Assembly: GCA_013420905.1 (NCBI GenBank)
Contig: JAAXNY010000013.1
Location: forward strand, 2,356,001-2,420,000
DNA from: Collybia mongolica
Taxonomy: Eukaryota > Basidiomycota > Agaricomycetes > Agaricales > Clitocybaceae
Length of the DNA stretch: 64,000 bases
Direction of reading: 5' to 3'
In this document: positions 1 to 10,523 of the stretch, one piece after another
Position numbering within the stretch: the stretch's first letter is position 1
Layout: every line of letters begins with the position of its first letter
Position numbers and translations under genes: made by a program
The notes under the pieces: model-generated
Databases searched by the model: none
Told to the model about the DNA's origin: nothing
Seen by the model: the letters and a program-made list of their open reading frames with translations, nothing else

Positions 1-1498
1 TCTCTGTCGAGACCCTCAATGCCCGCAACCCAAGCTGTAGGCTCAGTAAACTTGTATCACCCATCGTAGAGGCCTGGTCTAACCTTGGCCTCTCTTCCCT
101 GGATCTGGACCCTGTCCACCCACTTAACCAACCAGGCATGCACCCCAAGGACCTGTTCCCTGGTCGCATTGTCTATGATATTGTCACCCCCCCACCTAAG
201 GGCAGTGATCGCCGCGAGGAATTCATGAAAGACCGCATCACATCGCTGAAGAGCACTGTCAATGAGGCCTCTCACTCCCCATGGAGCATCTGCATTATCA
301 CTGATGCGTCCACCCCCCCTCCCCCCATGCAGTCAGTCATGGTTTACCGTGTCTGGCACAATGGAGACTTATACAAGGACTGGTTTGCTACCGGCCTATC
401 TACGTCTGATGATGCTGAACTGCAAGCGATTGCGGAAGGCGCCCAACAGGCAGCTGACATTGGACTGGAGGACATCCAGGATGTCCATATCTTCTCCGAC
501 TCCATCAACGCCCTCAGGCGTTCCCTCAATGCGTCGCACCACTCAGGTCAAGCATCAGCCCTCAAAGTGTGCGATGTGCTGCTGCCTTGGCTGCAGCTCC
601 GCGCCATCCACAAGATTCACCTCCACCACATTACAAGTGGGGTGGAGATTGAAGACCACCAACTGGCACACATCAGCGCCGTCTCGACTCATGTTGAGGC
701 AGGTGGAGCGCTGGTTATATCTGCTGACTATGCACGACGCGAAGCAGTTACATGCATGCTTGATGGCTGGAAGTCTCTCTTCCAGTCCAAGAAGTACATT
801 GGCTCCAATTTCCTGATGCTCTATGCGAAAAAGGACACCCCGCTCACTCCGACCCATGTAAACAGTGGGCTGTGGATGTGCAAGACTGGTCACAGCCACG
901 CTCTGACTGCCTGCTTGGTGCAATGCATCAACACACTCCAATTGGGGCATTCCGATCGCGATTCTTCAAGGAAGAATCTGTCTCCTGTAGGTGCGGTGCC
1001 CCCTTGGAAACCATACAACACGTCCTATTTGACTGTCCACGGCACGGACGGGAAGACAAGCCCAGCCGCCAGCTGCGCTATGCGTGGCTGGTGGAATTCC
1101 TCTCGGAAAACAAAAACGCATTTGCGTTCGACGTTCCCTAGTCCTAAACAGGCCAGGGGCAGTACTCAGTGTTCTAAGTGACGGCTATAGGGTGCTCCCT
1201 GCCCGAACATGCGAACCTGGATAATTGGTGGACCTGAAGTGACCACCTGCTGTGGAGCGCCGCAGCAGGGGGCCCACCCCCTGGCATAGATTGGCCCTTC
1301 CGGCCTGTGTATAATGAGCTCTGGCTCCATCCGCTAGTCTGACCCCGGTCGGGTGAGCACCCTAGCCTTGCAGCGCTTTGTCTCCTGCCCCCTCTCCCCC
1401 CCCTTTTTTTGCCCAATTACTACTTGTAGTGACCAGCACATGTATTATGTACAGTTGGTATATAAAATGTTGAACCAAAAAAAAAAAAAAAAAAAAAA
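1..1498 (+). mobile_element. 3' end of a non-LTR retrotransposon (LINE with RNase H)
   Basis: The element enters from the left edge and ends in a 22-A tail at 1477-1498, as expected for a LINE copied by target-primed reverse transcription. The coding part stops near 1141 and is followed by about 335 bp of 3' UTR. The last bases before the tail (ggtatataaaatgttgaa) closely match the end of the second LINE copy near 50.7 kb, so both belong to one family. The 5' part (endonuclease, reverse transcriptase) lies outside the window or is missing. Confidence 0.8.
3..1141 (+). pseudogene. LINE ORF2 C-terminus: RNase H plus zinc-finger-like tail, frameshifted
   Basis: The reading frame is open from base 3, so the protein continues upstream of the window. 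It contains an RNase H-like core: an aspartate in ITDAST (about 295-315), DDAE (about 410-421) and FSDSIN (about 493-508), as in the RNase H domain that follows the reverse transcriptase in Tad-like fungal LINEs. Near 935 the frame shifts. The next frame (872-1141) carries APIGAF-like sequence and the cysteine/histidine tail SCRCGAPLETIQHVLFDC, ending at a stop at 1139-1141. The LINE copy at 49.4-50.3 kb keeps this region in one frame, which shows the shift is a lesion. Several cysteine or glutamine residues stand where arginine is likely, consistent with CpG decay. Non-functional. Confidence 0.75.
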
Positions 1499-1877
1499 GA
1501 CACACAAGACGGTGATAGGGCCCGAAATTGTTTGCACTTATAAAGTCGACAAGTAAGGCTATTCGTGTCATTTCTAATAACCAAGTAAGTGGTAATAAAG
1601 GATTAGAGTCGAGCTCCAAGACGGCTAATCAGAGTGAACTAGTCTAATGGATAATACACTATCAGTACAGAGGACTATGAGTACGGTCTATTATTAGTCC
1701 TATTCACCATGCCCGGTTACAACCTCGGTGTCTTAGTTCATAAGTAACCATTGTAGTATGATATCATTAGTCCGGGGATCATCATTAATAGGAGAAGTAA
1801 TTGTAAATTCGGGACTTGCACAACCCGATCCTAGTCAGGGGTACTTGGTGTTAACTACCGGAAGCGACGGGACACCA
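1499..1877. other. Gene-free AT-rich spacer between LINE tail and LTR-like repeat
   Basis: No ORF or RNA gene is recognisable. The stretch has the same base composition as the repeat that follows and may be the upstream part of that element, but the second copy at 7044 does not contain it. Confidence 0.4.
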
Positions 1878-2728
1878 TGAATAACAACCGGGACAATCAG
1901 GGGGAGTAAACGACAGTGCCGCGCTGTTTTAAATAACAAAGCGCGTGGTCGGGACTTGATAAGAGTTTAGCCCGCTCTTTCAATATTTGATAAGTAACCA
2001 GTAAACGACATAATTGGCACGCGTGGCGCGCGCGCCAAGCTGTAGTAGACGCGTCGGTATTGAATACAGATCCTTGGCGCGCGGGAGCGCGGTTCCATGT
2101 AAAATTTACAATTCCGTATGATATTTAGTTTGTACATTATAAATAGACTGTAGATGAGTAGCGCTAAGGTAAGGAATCTTGCCCCCACTTCGCGCGACTA
2201 TAGAGTATACAAATCACATTTGTTAAAACACTATTGCGTGTCCGAATTAAGGATCAGATTGCTTCAACGTGTCTTGATTGGAATTGATTGGAGAACCACA
2301 GAATTAAAGAAGCTTAGTTCACTTGGAACTTAGTACCGTATTGTCCGTTGGAATTACTAGGCACTTGGCCTAAGTGCACTTGGCACTGTATTGTTTGATA
2401 AGTCACTTGGACTTATAGATCCGCTTGGGATCGTTAATAATTGAACGTACACTTGGTACTCAGTCTATTGGATCGAGAGATATTATAAATATACCTAGCA
2501 GGTTTTTAAACCTGTGTTGAAGCTTTTGTCTAAATCAAACCCGTTGAGAGATCATTGGAAAGGGCTTTGGCTAGTACTATTCAAAGCTTAGTGCTTCTAA
2601 GCACTTGAACCCGAACTCAAAACAGGCGATTCCTACTGTTTGTGTGTTGATTGTTAGGTTTGGTGTGTGTGTGTAAGGGATTACATTTCATAGCATCAGC
2701 ACACTTATAGCCCAGGAGCCCCCTTTCA
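1878..2728 (+). repeat. LTR-like dispersed repeat, copy 1
   Basis: About 850 bp that recur at 7044-7898 in the same orientation. The shared block starts at tgaataacaaccgggacaat and ends at gagccccctttca, so it fits the TG...CA rule for LTRs. No primer-binding site or gag-pol lies next to either copy and no target duplication is visible, so these are best read as solo or rearranged LTRs rather than one complete element. This copy is the CpG-rich one, for instance at 2018-2095. It contains a cluster of CACTTGG-type motifs at about 2318-2460. Confidence 0.55.
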
Positions 2729-3522
2729 ACGGTGTGGGGAGAAGGATAGAAACGGATGTGGAACAAGGGGATGATGAGGAAAGGGTGCCCCAAGGGGCAG
2801 AACCAGGTGAGTTGTACACTGCTGCTCACCCACATGCTCACCATGCAGCGTGTCCACCCCCCCACTTCAGGAACTCAAAATGAAGGATATGGCTGCCAAC
2901 AGCAACAGGAGGAAGGCAGCAACGACAATGACAATGACGAAGACAGCAACAGCAACAGTAGCAACAGTGCCAACGAGGCCTGCAGCAACAACAGCAACAG
3001 CAACAGTAGCAACAGTGCCAACGAGGCCTGCAGCAACAACAGCAACAGCAACAGCAGCGGCAGCACTAACAACGGCACAATGATGACAATGACAACTACA
3101 ACAAAGACGACCACCACCACCACGAGGATGATGACGACTAAGGGCAACAAGGACAACAATGACAACAACGACTAACGACAATGGGGACAACGACAAGACA
3201 AGCGGCCAGTGCCACTACTACTAAAACCCAGGCTGCTGACGATGTTGTGGGGGCTGACAAGGACAACGGGGGGGTGGGGGCCCCCACCCCCGCCTATATT
3301 AAATTATTTTATCATATATGTTTTATTCTATTAATTATATAGATTGTTAGTAAGTAAAAGAGTAAGTAAGTGCTTCATAATAAAATAAAGTAAGTGAGTC
3401 TGCACGGACTCTGTGGAGTCCACATGGAGTCCATGCAGAGTCTGTGCAGAGTCCGTGTGGACTTTGTACTGTCCTTGCGGAGTCTGTACAGAGTCCGCAA
3501 GGACATGTGGGGGAGTGTAAAG
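2729..3522 (+). mobile_element. Truncated foldback DNA element, related to 4296-5918
   Basis: Its right terminus at 3503-3522 (acatgtgggggagtgtaaag) matches both termini of the element at 4296-5918. Inside is a low-complexity block (about 2890-3180, CAACAG/GACAAC-type repeats) that is an inverted paralogue of the block at 4790-5150; the flanking protein-like stretch GVGRRIET...GAEPGE is shared too. Between about 3395 and 3500 it has a dense set of gagtcc/ggactc subterminal repeats, different in sequence from those of the second element. The left end is missing: the LTR-like repeat ends exactly where homology starts. Confidence 0.6.
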
Positions 3523-4295
3523 TACAGCTATGAGTCCATCTCACAGCTTGATGTGTGCTGCAGCAAGTGAGTGCCTATGCTTCTCTGTATTCATCAACCC
3601 AGATCAGGGCTTAATATATCCTGCAGGAAGTGAGGGGCCAATGTTCTAGTCTTTGTGCTTTTATACCATTCTACTTCTCCCTTATAAATTATAGATATTG
3701 TCAAGCTCTTTAGTTGCTCAGTCCTTAGTAAGGCTGGTTTGTTGCACCAGTTTCAACTTCTTCAAAGCTTTCACCATCTTATCTGCCTTTTTACAGCTGG
3801 ACCATCTCTCATCTCCTCTTGCAATCCAACCAATGAATTATGCATGTGGTTTGTCATCCCTTTACTTCCCAATTTTGAAGAAACCTCAGAATCATTTAGC
3901 CCTTTCTATTATTGCAGAACACCTCATTATCATATGCAACCAAGAGCAGAAGTTCACTGCTGAAACTGTTTCTGCTACTGTTCTTTTGTACCAACAGTCC
4001 CTGCAGTGTGGCAGAGTTACAGAGGCAGTTCAAAAAGCCTTTTCTGAACACCAAGTGGATGTTTCTACTGCCAAGCCAAGGGGGAACTTTGTGACAAAGC
4101 TTGTTGAAACCATCTCTGCCAACCGATTATGTTAATTTAATGCTTCATTTTTATACATTTGCTTCTGCTAATTCCTTTGCTCTTTACCAATAGCCAAGTA
4201 AACTTTGGAAGGGAATGTTCATGATGGGAGTGATGGAAGAAATATGTTTTATTGGTTATCCAAACAGAAATTTCACTTGTACCAATGTATCAGTA
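3523..4295. other. Spacer between two foldback elements; weak 145-codon ORF
   Basis: An ORF runs from 3698 to 4135 on the + strand (145 codons). It resembles no family I know and has no upstream exon or regulatory context, so I do not call it a gene. It could be an exon remnant of an older transposon. Confidence 0.3.
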
Positions 4296-5918
4296 CTTCA
4301 CACTCCCCCACATCCTGCAGAGGATTCCGATCGGAATCCGGAATTCCGACAGGAATCTGATCGGAATCCAGAGGAATGCAGGAAGATTTTGAAAAAGTTT
4401 TAAAACAGAAAATTCCTTTGAGGAATTCTGCAATATTCCGCTCGGATTCCGCTCAGAACACAGAATTCTGATTGAAATCATCGGAATTCTGCAGAATTTT
4501 GAGGAATTTCTTACAAAGTGTGGAAGAAGAAAATTCTCAAAGGAATTCCACAACATTCTGCTCGGATTCTGATCAGAATCATAAGTTTTAAGTCAAAACA
4601 GTCAATAAAGTCAACAGTATATCTAACATTTTGAAGTACTAAATTACTCTCTTTCAGCCTGTCTTTTTAAAATCTGTTGAGTATGATAAAAAAGCACTCT
4701 ATAATTAATAGGATAAAACATGTATTATTACTAAATATAATACATATATGATAAGATAAATTTAATATAGGCGGGGCCCCCGCCCCCGCCCCCCTGTCGT
4801 CCTCGTCGGCCCCTGCCCCCCTGTCGTCCTCGTCGGCCCCTGCGACATCGTCAGCGGCCTGCGCTTCAGCGGCGACGGCACTGGCCGCTCTACTTGCCGC
4901 TGTCCCCGTCCCTGCCGCCGCCGCCGCCGTCCTCGTGGTGGTGGTGGTCGTCTTTGTTGTAGTTGTTGTTGTTGTTGTCGCGCCGTTGTTGGTGCCGCCG
5001 CTGCCGCTGCTGTTGCCGTCGTTGCCGCAGGCCTCGTCGGCACTGTTGCTGCTGTTGCTGTTGCTGTCTTCATCGTTGTCGTTGTCATTGTCGTTGCCGC
5101 CTTCCTCACTATTGCTGTTGGCGGCCGTATCGTTTGTCTTGAGTTCCTGAAGTGGGGGGGAGGGGGACGTGCTGCATGGTGAGCGTGTGGGTGAGCGGCG
5201 GTGTATGACTCACCTGGTTCTGCCCCTCGGGGTGCCCTTTCCTCGTCGTCCGTTTCTATCCTTCTCCCCACACCGTCTTGTGCGTCATCATGTCGACGTC
5301 GGTTGGCGTTCGATGCATTGGCGTTGGCGGCGTGGGTGCGTTGGTGTTGGTGTCGGCATTGGCGGTTTGGTGGACATCGTTGATGTGGTTGAAAAGAACC
5401 AACGAAGACGTGGCAATGGTAATGTGACCGTTGCACGTGCCTCATAATCATGTGACCTAAGTCTGTTGACTTGAGGCCAGTGAGCCGGCAGCTAGAAATG
5501 CCCACCTTGCCCAACGGTTATGAACGCCAAACATGTTACGTAATTTTCGTGCCTGTACACATTCGAACCTAGTCGGATGCAAATTTTTCACCGCCGTTAT
5601 GTGATGTTATTAATAACAAATAGTATATATAATTTGTGTAAATAAAATTTATATTACTAATCTGATTAGTAATCAAACACGTGACCACAACGCGTCGTCA
5701 CAACGCTCCGGCATTCCATCCAGGAATTCCGATAGAATTCCTGTGGACTCTGTCAGAATTTCAGTATTCTGAAGCCGGAATTCCTGTGGAATTTCATTCC
5801 GCTCGGAATCCGAGCGGAATCCGTTCGGAATTTTTATCTATTTTTACAGCCATTTTCTATTACTTCTGCAGCCAAAATTCCGACAGGAATCCGCTGGAAG
5901 ATGTGGGGGAGTGTAAAG
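4296..5918 (-). mobile_element. Non-autonomous DNA transposon with TIRs and GGAATTCC subterminal repeats
   Basis: Terminal inverted repeats are cttcacactcccccacatc (4296-4314) and gatgtgggggagtgtaaag (5900-5918), with one mismatch in 19. Inside both ends lie many short ggaattcc/ggaatcc motifs in both orientations (about 4320-4570 and 5715-5890), the layout of transposase-binding subterminal repeats in CACTA/EnSpm-like elements, whose ends also begin CACT. The candidate target duplication is poor (tca versus taa). The middle holds a GC-rich low-complexity block; a 250-codon frame on the minus strand (4762-5514) crosses it but is arginine-, threonine- and glutamine-rich and looks like repeat translation rather than a transposase. 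No DDE domain is seen, so the element would need a helper. Confidence 0.6.
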
Positions 5919-7043
5919 ACCTCCAATGTATGCCTAAGATTACAGGGGCTGCAATATGAATCATATCATATCACTGTTTGTTCCCTACATTATGACCAGC
6001 AAGTATATACAGTACTATTGCTACTACTGCTTCATAAAGAATATGTGCACATCTACCAACCATTGAAATTCCCTAAACCCTCCTTGCCAGGAGCAGGGCA
6101 ATGGGCCACTCTACCAAGACAGGCATGTCAATGCCATACATGCCCCTCACATTTCTGACACCCTTGTACAGGTCTTTCCAGAACTACACAGTGATGTCTC
6201 TACCTTGGACATTGATGTCTTCTTGTGCCTTCCTGTTCATCTCCTTGTCCCCACTTGTGCCCATGCCTATACCCAGACCCACCCCTTCCCCCCCCTCCAA
6301 ATCCTCCAGGAACCACCTATTGACAACACACAGGTCCTCCAGAAACACCTTGTAAAACATGTGCAGCAAGCTCCACATGTGGAAGTACCTCAGCAGGTTG
6401 TGCCACCACATTGTTGTGCACATCACAATAGGCTTGAAGGGGCTGGATATGTGTGGAAGTAAGAGGACAGGGTGGTGGCGTGGATTTGGGATAGGGAGTG
6501 AGTGGGTGAAGTATAGTGGGCTAGGGCTGGTTGGGTGTGGACATTACCTGAGTAGAACACCCACTGAAAATCACCAAGGCTTCCCTCATCACTGTCACTG
6601 CCCAGGACCTCATCCAGTGCCAGGACATCAAGGAGCAGGTTCTCAAGGATGGCCTGCCCCAGCTACTAGAAGTGCAGCCCCAGGCTGATTCTGTGGTCCA
6701 TGCTCTGTGCATACTGTGTGATGTGTGGGGTGATACTGGGGAACCCTGTGAGTCAGAACTCGGAGTATGGGGGGTGGGAGGCATTAGTTGGCATTGGGGG
6801 ATAGAGAGGGGGAGAGGGGGAGAAGACAGGAATGCAAATGCACCCAAAATGCCACAACCCTGCCCATCTGTAGGACTCACCTTGTCTCAGGCCATACCTG
6901 CTGCCAGTTGAACCAGTGTGCAGACTGGGCCTTTTTCTTTATGCAAGGCAAAACATTGTATAAAGATGGAAGTTACAATGCCACCAAATTGCTGTGCAAA
7001 CCTGAGTTGAGAAGATTGATGCTCTCTGGCTATACAATATCAT
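5919..7043. other. Gene-free repeat-derived stretch
   Basis: Short ORFs occur (about 6100-7078) but none is long, conserved-looking or supported by splice structure. The composition is CpG-poor and rich in CA/TG, like the other decayed repeats nearby. I recognise nothing here. Confidence 0.35.
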
Positions 7044-7898
7044 CCATGAATAACAACCGGGACAATCAGGAGAAGTAAATGACAGTGCTGTGCTGTTTTA
7101 AATAACAAAGCACATGGTCAGGACTTGATAAGAGTTTAGCCAGCTCTTTCAATATTTGATAAGTAACCAGTAAACAGCATAATTGGCATGTATGGCATGT
7201 GCGCCAAGTTGTGGAGGACGCATCAGCATTAAATGCAGATCCTTGGTGCAGGGGAGTGCAGTTCTGTATAAAATTTACAATTCCGTATGATATTTAGTTT
7301 GTACACTATAAATAGACTGTAGATGAGTAGCACAAAGGTAAGGAATCTTGCCCCCACTTTGCGCTACTATAGAGTATACAAATCACATTTGTTAAAACAC
7401 TATTGCATGCCCAAATTAAGGCTCAGATTGCTTCAAAGTTGTCTTGGTTGGAATTGTTTGAAGAGATCACAGAATTGAAGAGTCTTAGTTCACTTGGAAC
7501 TTAGTACCACATTGTCCATTGGAATTACTAGGCGCTTGGCCTTAGTGCACTTGGCACTGTTTGTTTAATAAGTTGCTTGGACTTATAGATCCACTTGGGA
7601 TCATTAATAATTGAACATACACTTGGTACTCAGTCTATTGGATCGAGAGATATTATAAATATACCTAGCAAGCTTTAAACTTGTGTTGAAGCTTTGTCTG
7701 AATCAAACCCGTCGAGAGATCATTGGAAAGAGCTTTGGCTAGTACTATTCAAAGCTTAGTGCTTCTAAGCACTTGAACCTGAACTCAAAACAGGCGATTC
7801 CTACTGTTTGTGTGTTGATTGTTAGATTTGGTGTGTGTGTGTGTAAGAGATTACATTTCATAGCATCAGCACACTTATAGCCCAGGAGCCCCCTTTCA
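7044..7898 (+). repeat. LTR-like dispersed repeat, copy 2 (CpG-depleted)
   Basis: This is the second copy of the repeat at 1878-2728, with the same start and end points. Differences are dominated by CG to TG or CA: the stretch reading gccgcgctg in copy 1 is gctgtgctg here, and gcgcgtggtcggg is gcacatggtcagg. This pattern is expected from deamination of methylated CpG or a RIP-like process. Confidence 0.6.
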
Positions 7899-8704
7899 CT
7901 GCACTAGGTAGGGGTGGTAGGGGCACTAACAGTGATATTGTGTGCATCAACTAAGTGCACAAGAGATCACCCAGAAAGTGCAAGTGAGGAGGAGTTGATG
8001 ATTGGGTGGATTAGGATGGTAAGATTTTAAATTGAGGTCTGTGCCAAATCAAGCATTATGAGTCCTTATGTTTACATAAGTAACTCATTCTCATCCTGGG
8101 TTTGTGGGGAAAATTCAGCAAACCCAACAAGATCCAGTGTTGTTTTTCCCACAGTTAGTAATTTTGAAGTGTTCTGAGAATTCATTAGAACATGATCAGT
8201 AAACATTTTGAAGTACATTAGTAGGACTTTGTAGTTGTGGAAATACTTTTCTAACTGTGTGAATCAAAATTAGCTGGCATGTGGGTTCTGAGCAAAAAAG
8301 GCAACTGTTAACATGGGCTGCATTTAATACTATTAACTGGTCTTTTCTTGGGATCTCAGGAATTAAATAATAACTGTCCACTGCATAAGCATGATTACAA
8401 GAGGCTTGTTCTGCTTTGGGTCAAACTTTTCCCACAATACAAAATATTGCATATTTCCACAATAACAAGGCCTATGGATGTAATTTAAATTGCTAGTGTT
8501 AGAAATGGTGAAGTAGCACCTTATGTATAGGTTTGTATGTGTTTGTATGTGTTTGTATTTTTCTAAACATTATCAACAACAAATTTCTTGCTATATATTA
8601 CAAACCAATACTCTCTGTATATCACTTCACCACACATCTGGCCAAACAAACAATACTACTAAAGAACTTTCCCACAATATAGATGATACATATCTCAGCA
8701 AATA
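7899..8704 (+). repeat. AT-rich repeat family R, copy with collapsed hairpin
   Basis: From about 8060 this matches 12720-13500 almost continuously: a leader (about 8060-8388), then one 240-bp unit starting cccacaat at 8431 and the start of another at 8671. At 8388 the palindrome seen in the other copies is missing: actgcat is followed directly by aagcatgattac, one arm of that palindrome. The copy is cut at 8704/8705 by the end of another repeat. Confidence 0.6.
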
Positions 8705-9460
8705 CTTGAGGTAGAGGGCCATTACTGGCAGATACAAGTTCTTATGTTTTTTTTCATTAACTTTCCTTTACATTTCTGGAACCAGCTTGTTGCATTAGAA
8801 CTACATAGCTATCCAGAATCTCTTCAACTTTATATTACTTTTTGTTGTTGATAAGTTTGGTTCTGGAACACTTGTCAGGCACTGTTCTAGAATTAGGTTG
8901 CAGGATACAGGAAGCAGCTTGACAACATGGAAGGCCTGGTGGATACACAATATGAAGGTGTAAAATGACCACACATTTGAGCTTGTCAAAGACTTGTTGC
9001 ACTTCTGTAAGGGGTCACATTGCCAAGAGGCTCAGGCAGAGAGCAGTATACACAGTAGAAACAACTGTGCAGGAAAGGATGAGTGTAGAGCACTAGAGGC
9101 ATAACCACAAGTAGAGAACCCAATCCAAGTCTATTACAAAGGTGCCCTTCCATGGAGAGGCAGGGGCACCTTAAATAACAACAGAATCTGATATCAGTAA
9201 CTCTACTGATTCAGCAATCCATCTGTGATATGTCAGTCCAGAGTAAACTACTATCTATCCAGGGGTTAAGGCAGTGCATGTTAGGATGATAGATGTGACA
9301 GTGAGGCTATGCAAGCTGTGCAATAGAGATCCTGATGGCTGGATGTGGCCAAAACAAGTGATCCCCTTACAACTTCACCTATATGCATGGTATATGATAT
9401 CAGCAACTGCAAACAAATTGCCAATAGAAGTTGGTGTTTATAGATCCTATACAAATATCT
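8705..9460 (-). repeat. Left arm of a long inverted repeat (repeat family E)
   Basis: This is the reverse complement of about 11108-11904. It starts with cttgaggtagagggcc, the complement of the family E terminus, and runs to tagatcctatacaaatatc. The two arms are each about 760-800 bp and are separated by about 1.65 kb. Divergence is mostly transitions and small indels. Confidence 0.6.
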
Positions 9461-9769
9461 GATATAGACTTCTGATACCCCCACTGTAATTATCCAATGT
9501 ACCTGTATATAGATGGGGCTGCCCAATTACAGATAGCACATTTGCAATGAACTAGGCTCAAATTTCTTGCAATAAAAACCACTTAGTCCTCTAGTGCCTC
9601 CTTTCCTGTGTGGCTGAATCCTGCTGCTTATATCATACCCCCTTTCTAACACTCAGTGTGATGCAGCCCCCTTTACAGCATGGTAGGGTTTGGGCAGTAT
9701 TTCACTGATGTACAGCCCCAGACCATAGACAACCCCCCATAGACCTTGTTGTTGTTGAGATATGCAATG
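9461..9769. other. Spacer between repeats, no gene seen
   Basis: AT-rich sequence without an ORF of note. Confidence 0.3.
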
Positions 9770-10316
9770 ATCTATATTGTGGGAATTTTGATGGTATTGT
9801 TTGGTTGGCTAGCCGTATGGCAAAGTCAGACACAAACTTGATACTCATTTATAGGTCTTGTCATTTTGGAAATATGCAATATTTTGTATTGTGGGAAAAG
9901 TTTGACCCAAAGTGGGACAAACTGCTTGTAAGTTTGTCAACTATGCTGTTAGCTCTAACAGCATAGTTGACAAACATAAGCATGATTATGCAGTGGACAG
10001 TGATTATTTAATTCCTGAGATATCCCTAGAAAAGACCAATTAATAGTATTAAAACCAGCCCATGTTAGCAGTTGCCTTTTTTGTTCAGAATCCACATGTC
10101 AGCTGAATTTGATTCCCCCAGTTAGAAAAATATTTCTACAACTACAATGTCTTACTGATGAACTTCAAAATGTTTACTGATCATGTTCTAATGAATTCTC
10201 AGAACACTTCATAATTACTAACCATGGGAAAAACAATACTGTTGGGTTGCTGAAATTCCCCCACAAACCCAGGATGATGAATGAGGTACTTATATAAACA
10301 TAAGGACTCATGACAA
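9770..10316 (-). repeat. AT-rich repeat family R, inverted copy
   Basis: This is the reverse complement of the leader, hairpin and first tandem-unit region of family R (compare 12720-13240 and 8060-8540). It contains a slightly trimmed form of the palindrome at 9932-9975. Confidence 0.55.
9932..9975. repeat. Perfect inverted repeat (21-bp arms, 2-bp spacer)
   Basis: The arms are gtttgtcaactatgctgttag and its exact complement, separated by ct. It is the opposite-orientation counterpart of the palindrome at 13007-13076 with its CpG sites changed (acgctg to atgctg) and the outer part of one arm lost. Confidence 0.85.
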
Positions 10317-10523
10317 GGCTGGTGGACATGCTACTACTAGACATTGTAAAGGAATATATTATGTGTATATTTATATGTGTTTGTAGTTGTTTGTACTCTT
10401 CCAAATCTCATCATCAATGACAGCTTCTTTACTACATATTACAAATGAATATTGTCTGTATATGTATCACTTTGCCAACACCTGGACAAACAAACAATAT
10501 TAATGAAGTTCACACTACTTGAC
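10317..10523 (+). repeat. Partial 240-bp tandem unit of repeat family R
   Basis: The segment from ggtggacatgctactactag to the block caaacaaacaatatt matches 16245-16430, part of the tandem array on the other side of the pogo element. Confidence 0.5.

Noticed and set aside
4762..5514. 250-codon minus-strand frame in the foldback element
   Set aside because: Crosses a trinucleotide-like low-complexity tract; no transposase motif. Described as part of the element, not as a gene.
1878..7898. One full LTR retrotransposon bounded by the two LTR-like repeats
   Set aside because: The interval has no primer-binding site, no gag-pol and no target duplication, and is filled by unrelated foldback elements.
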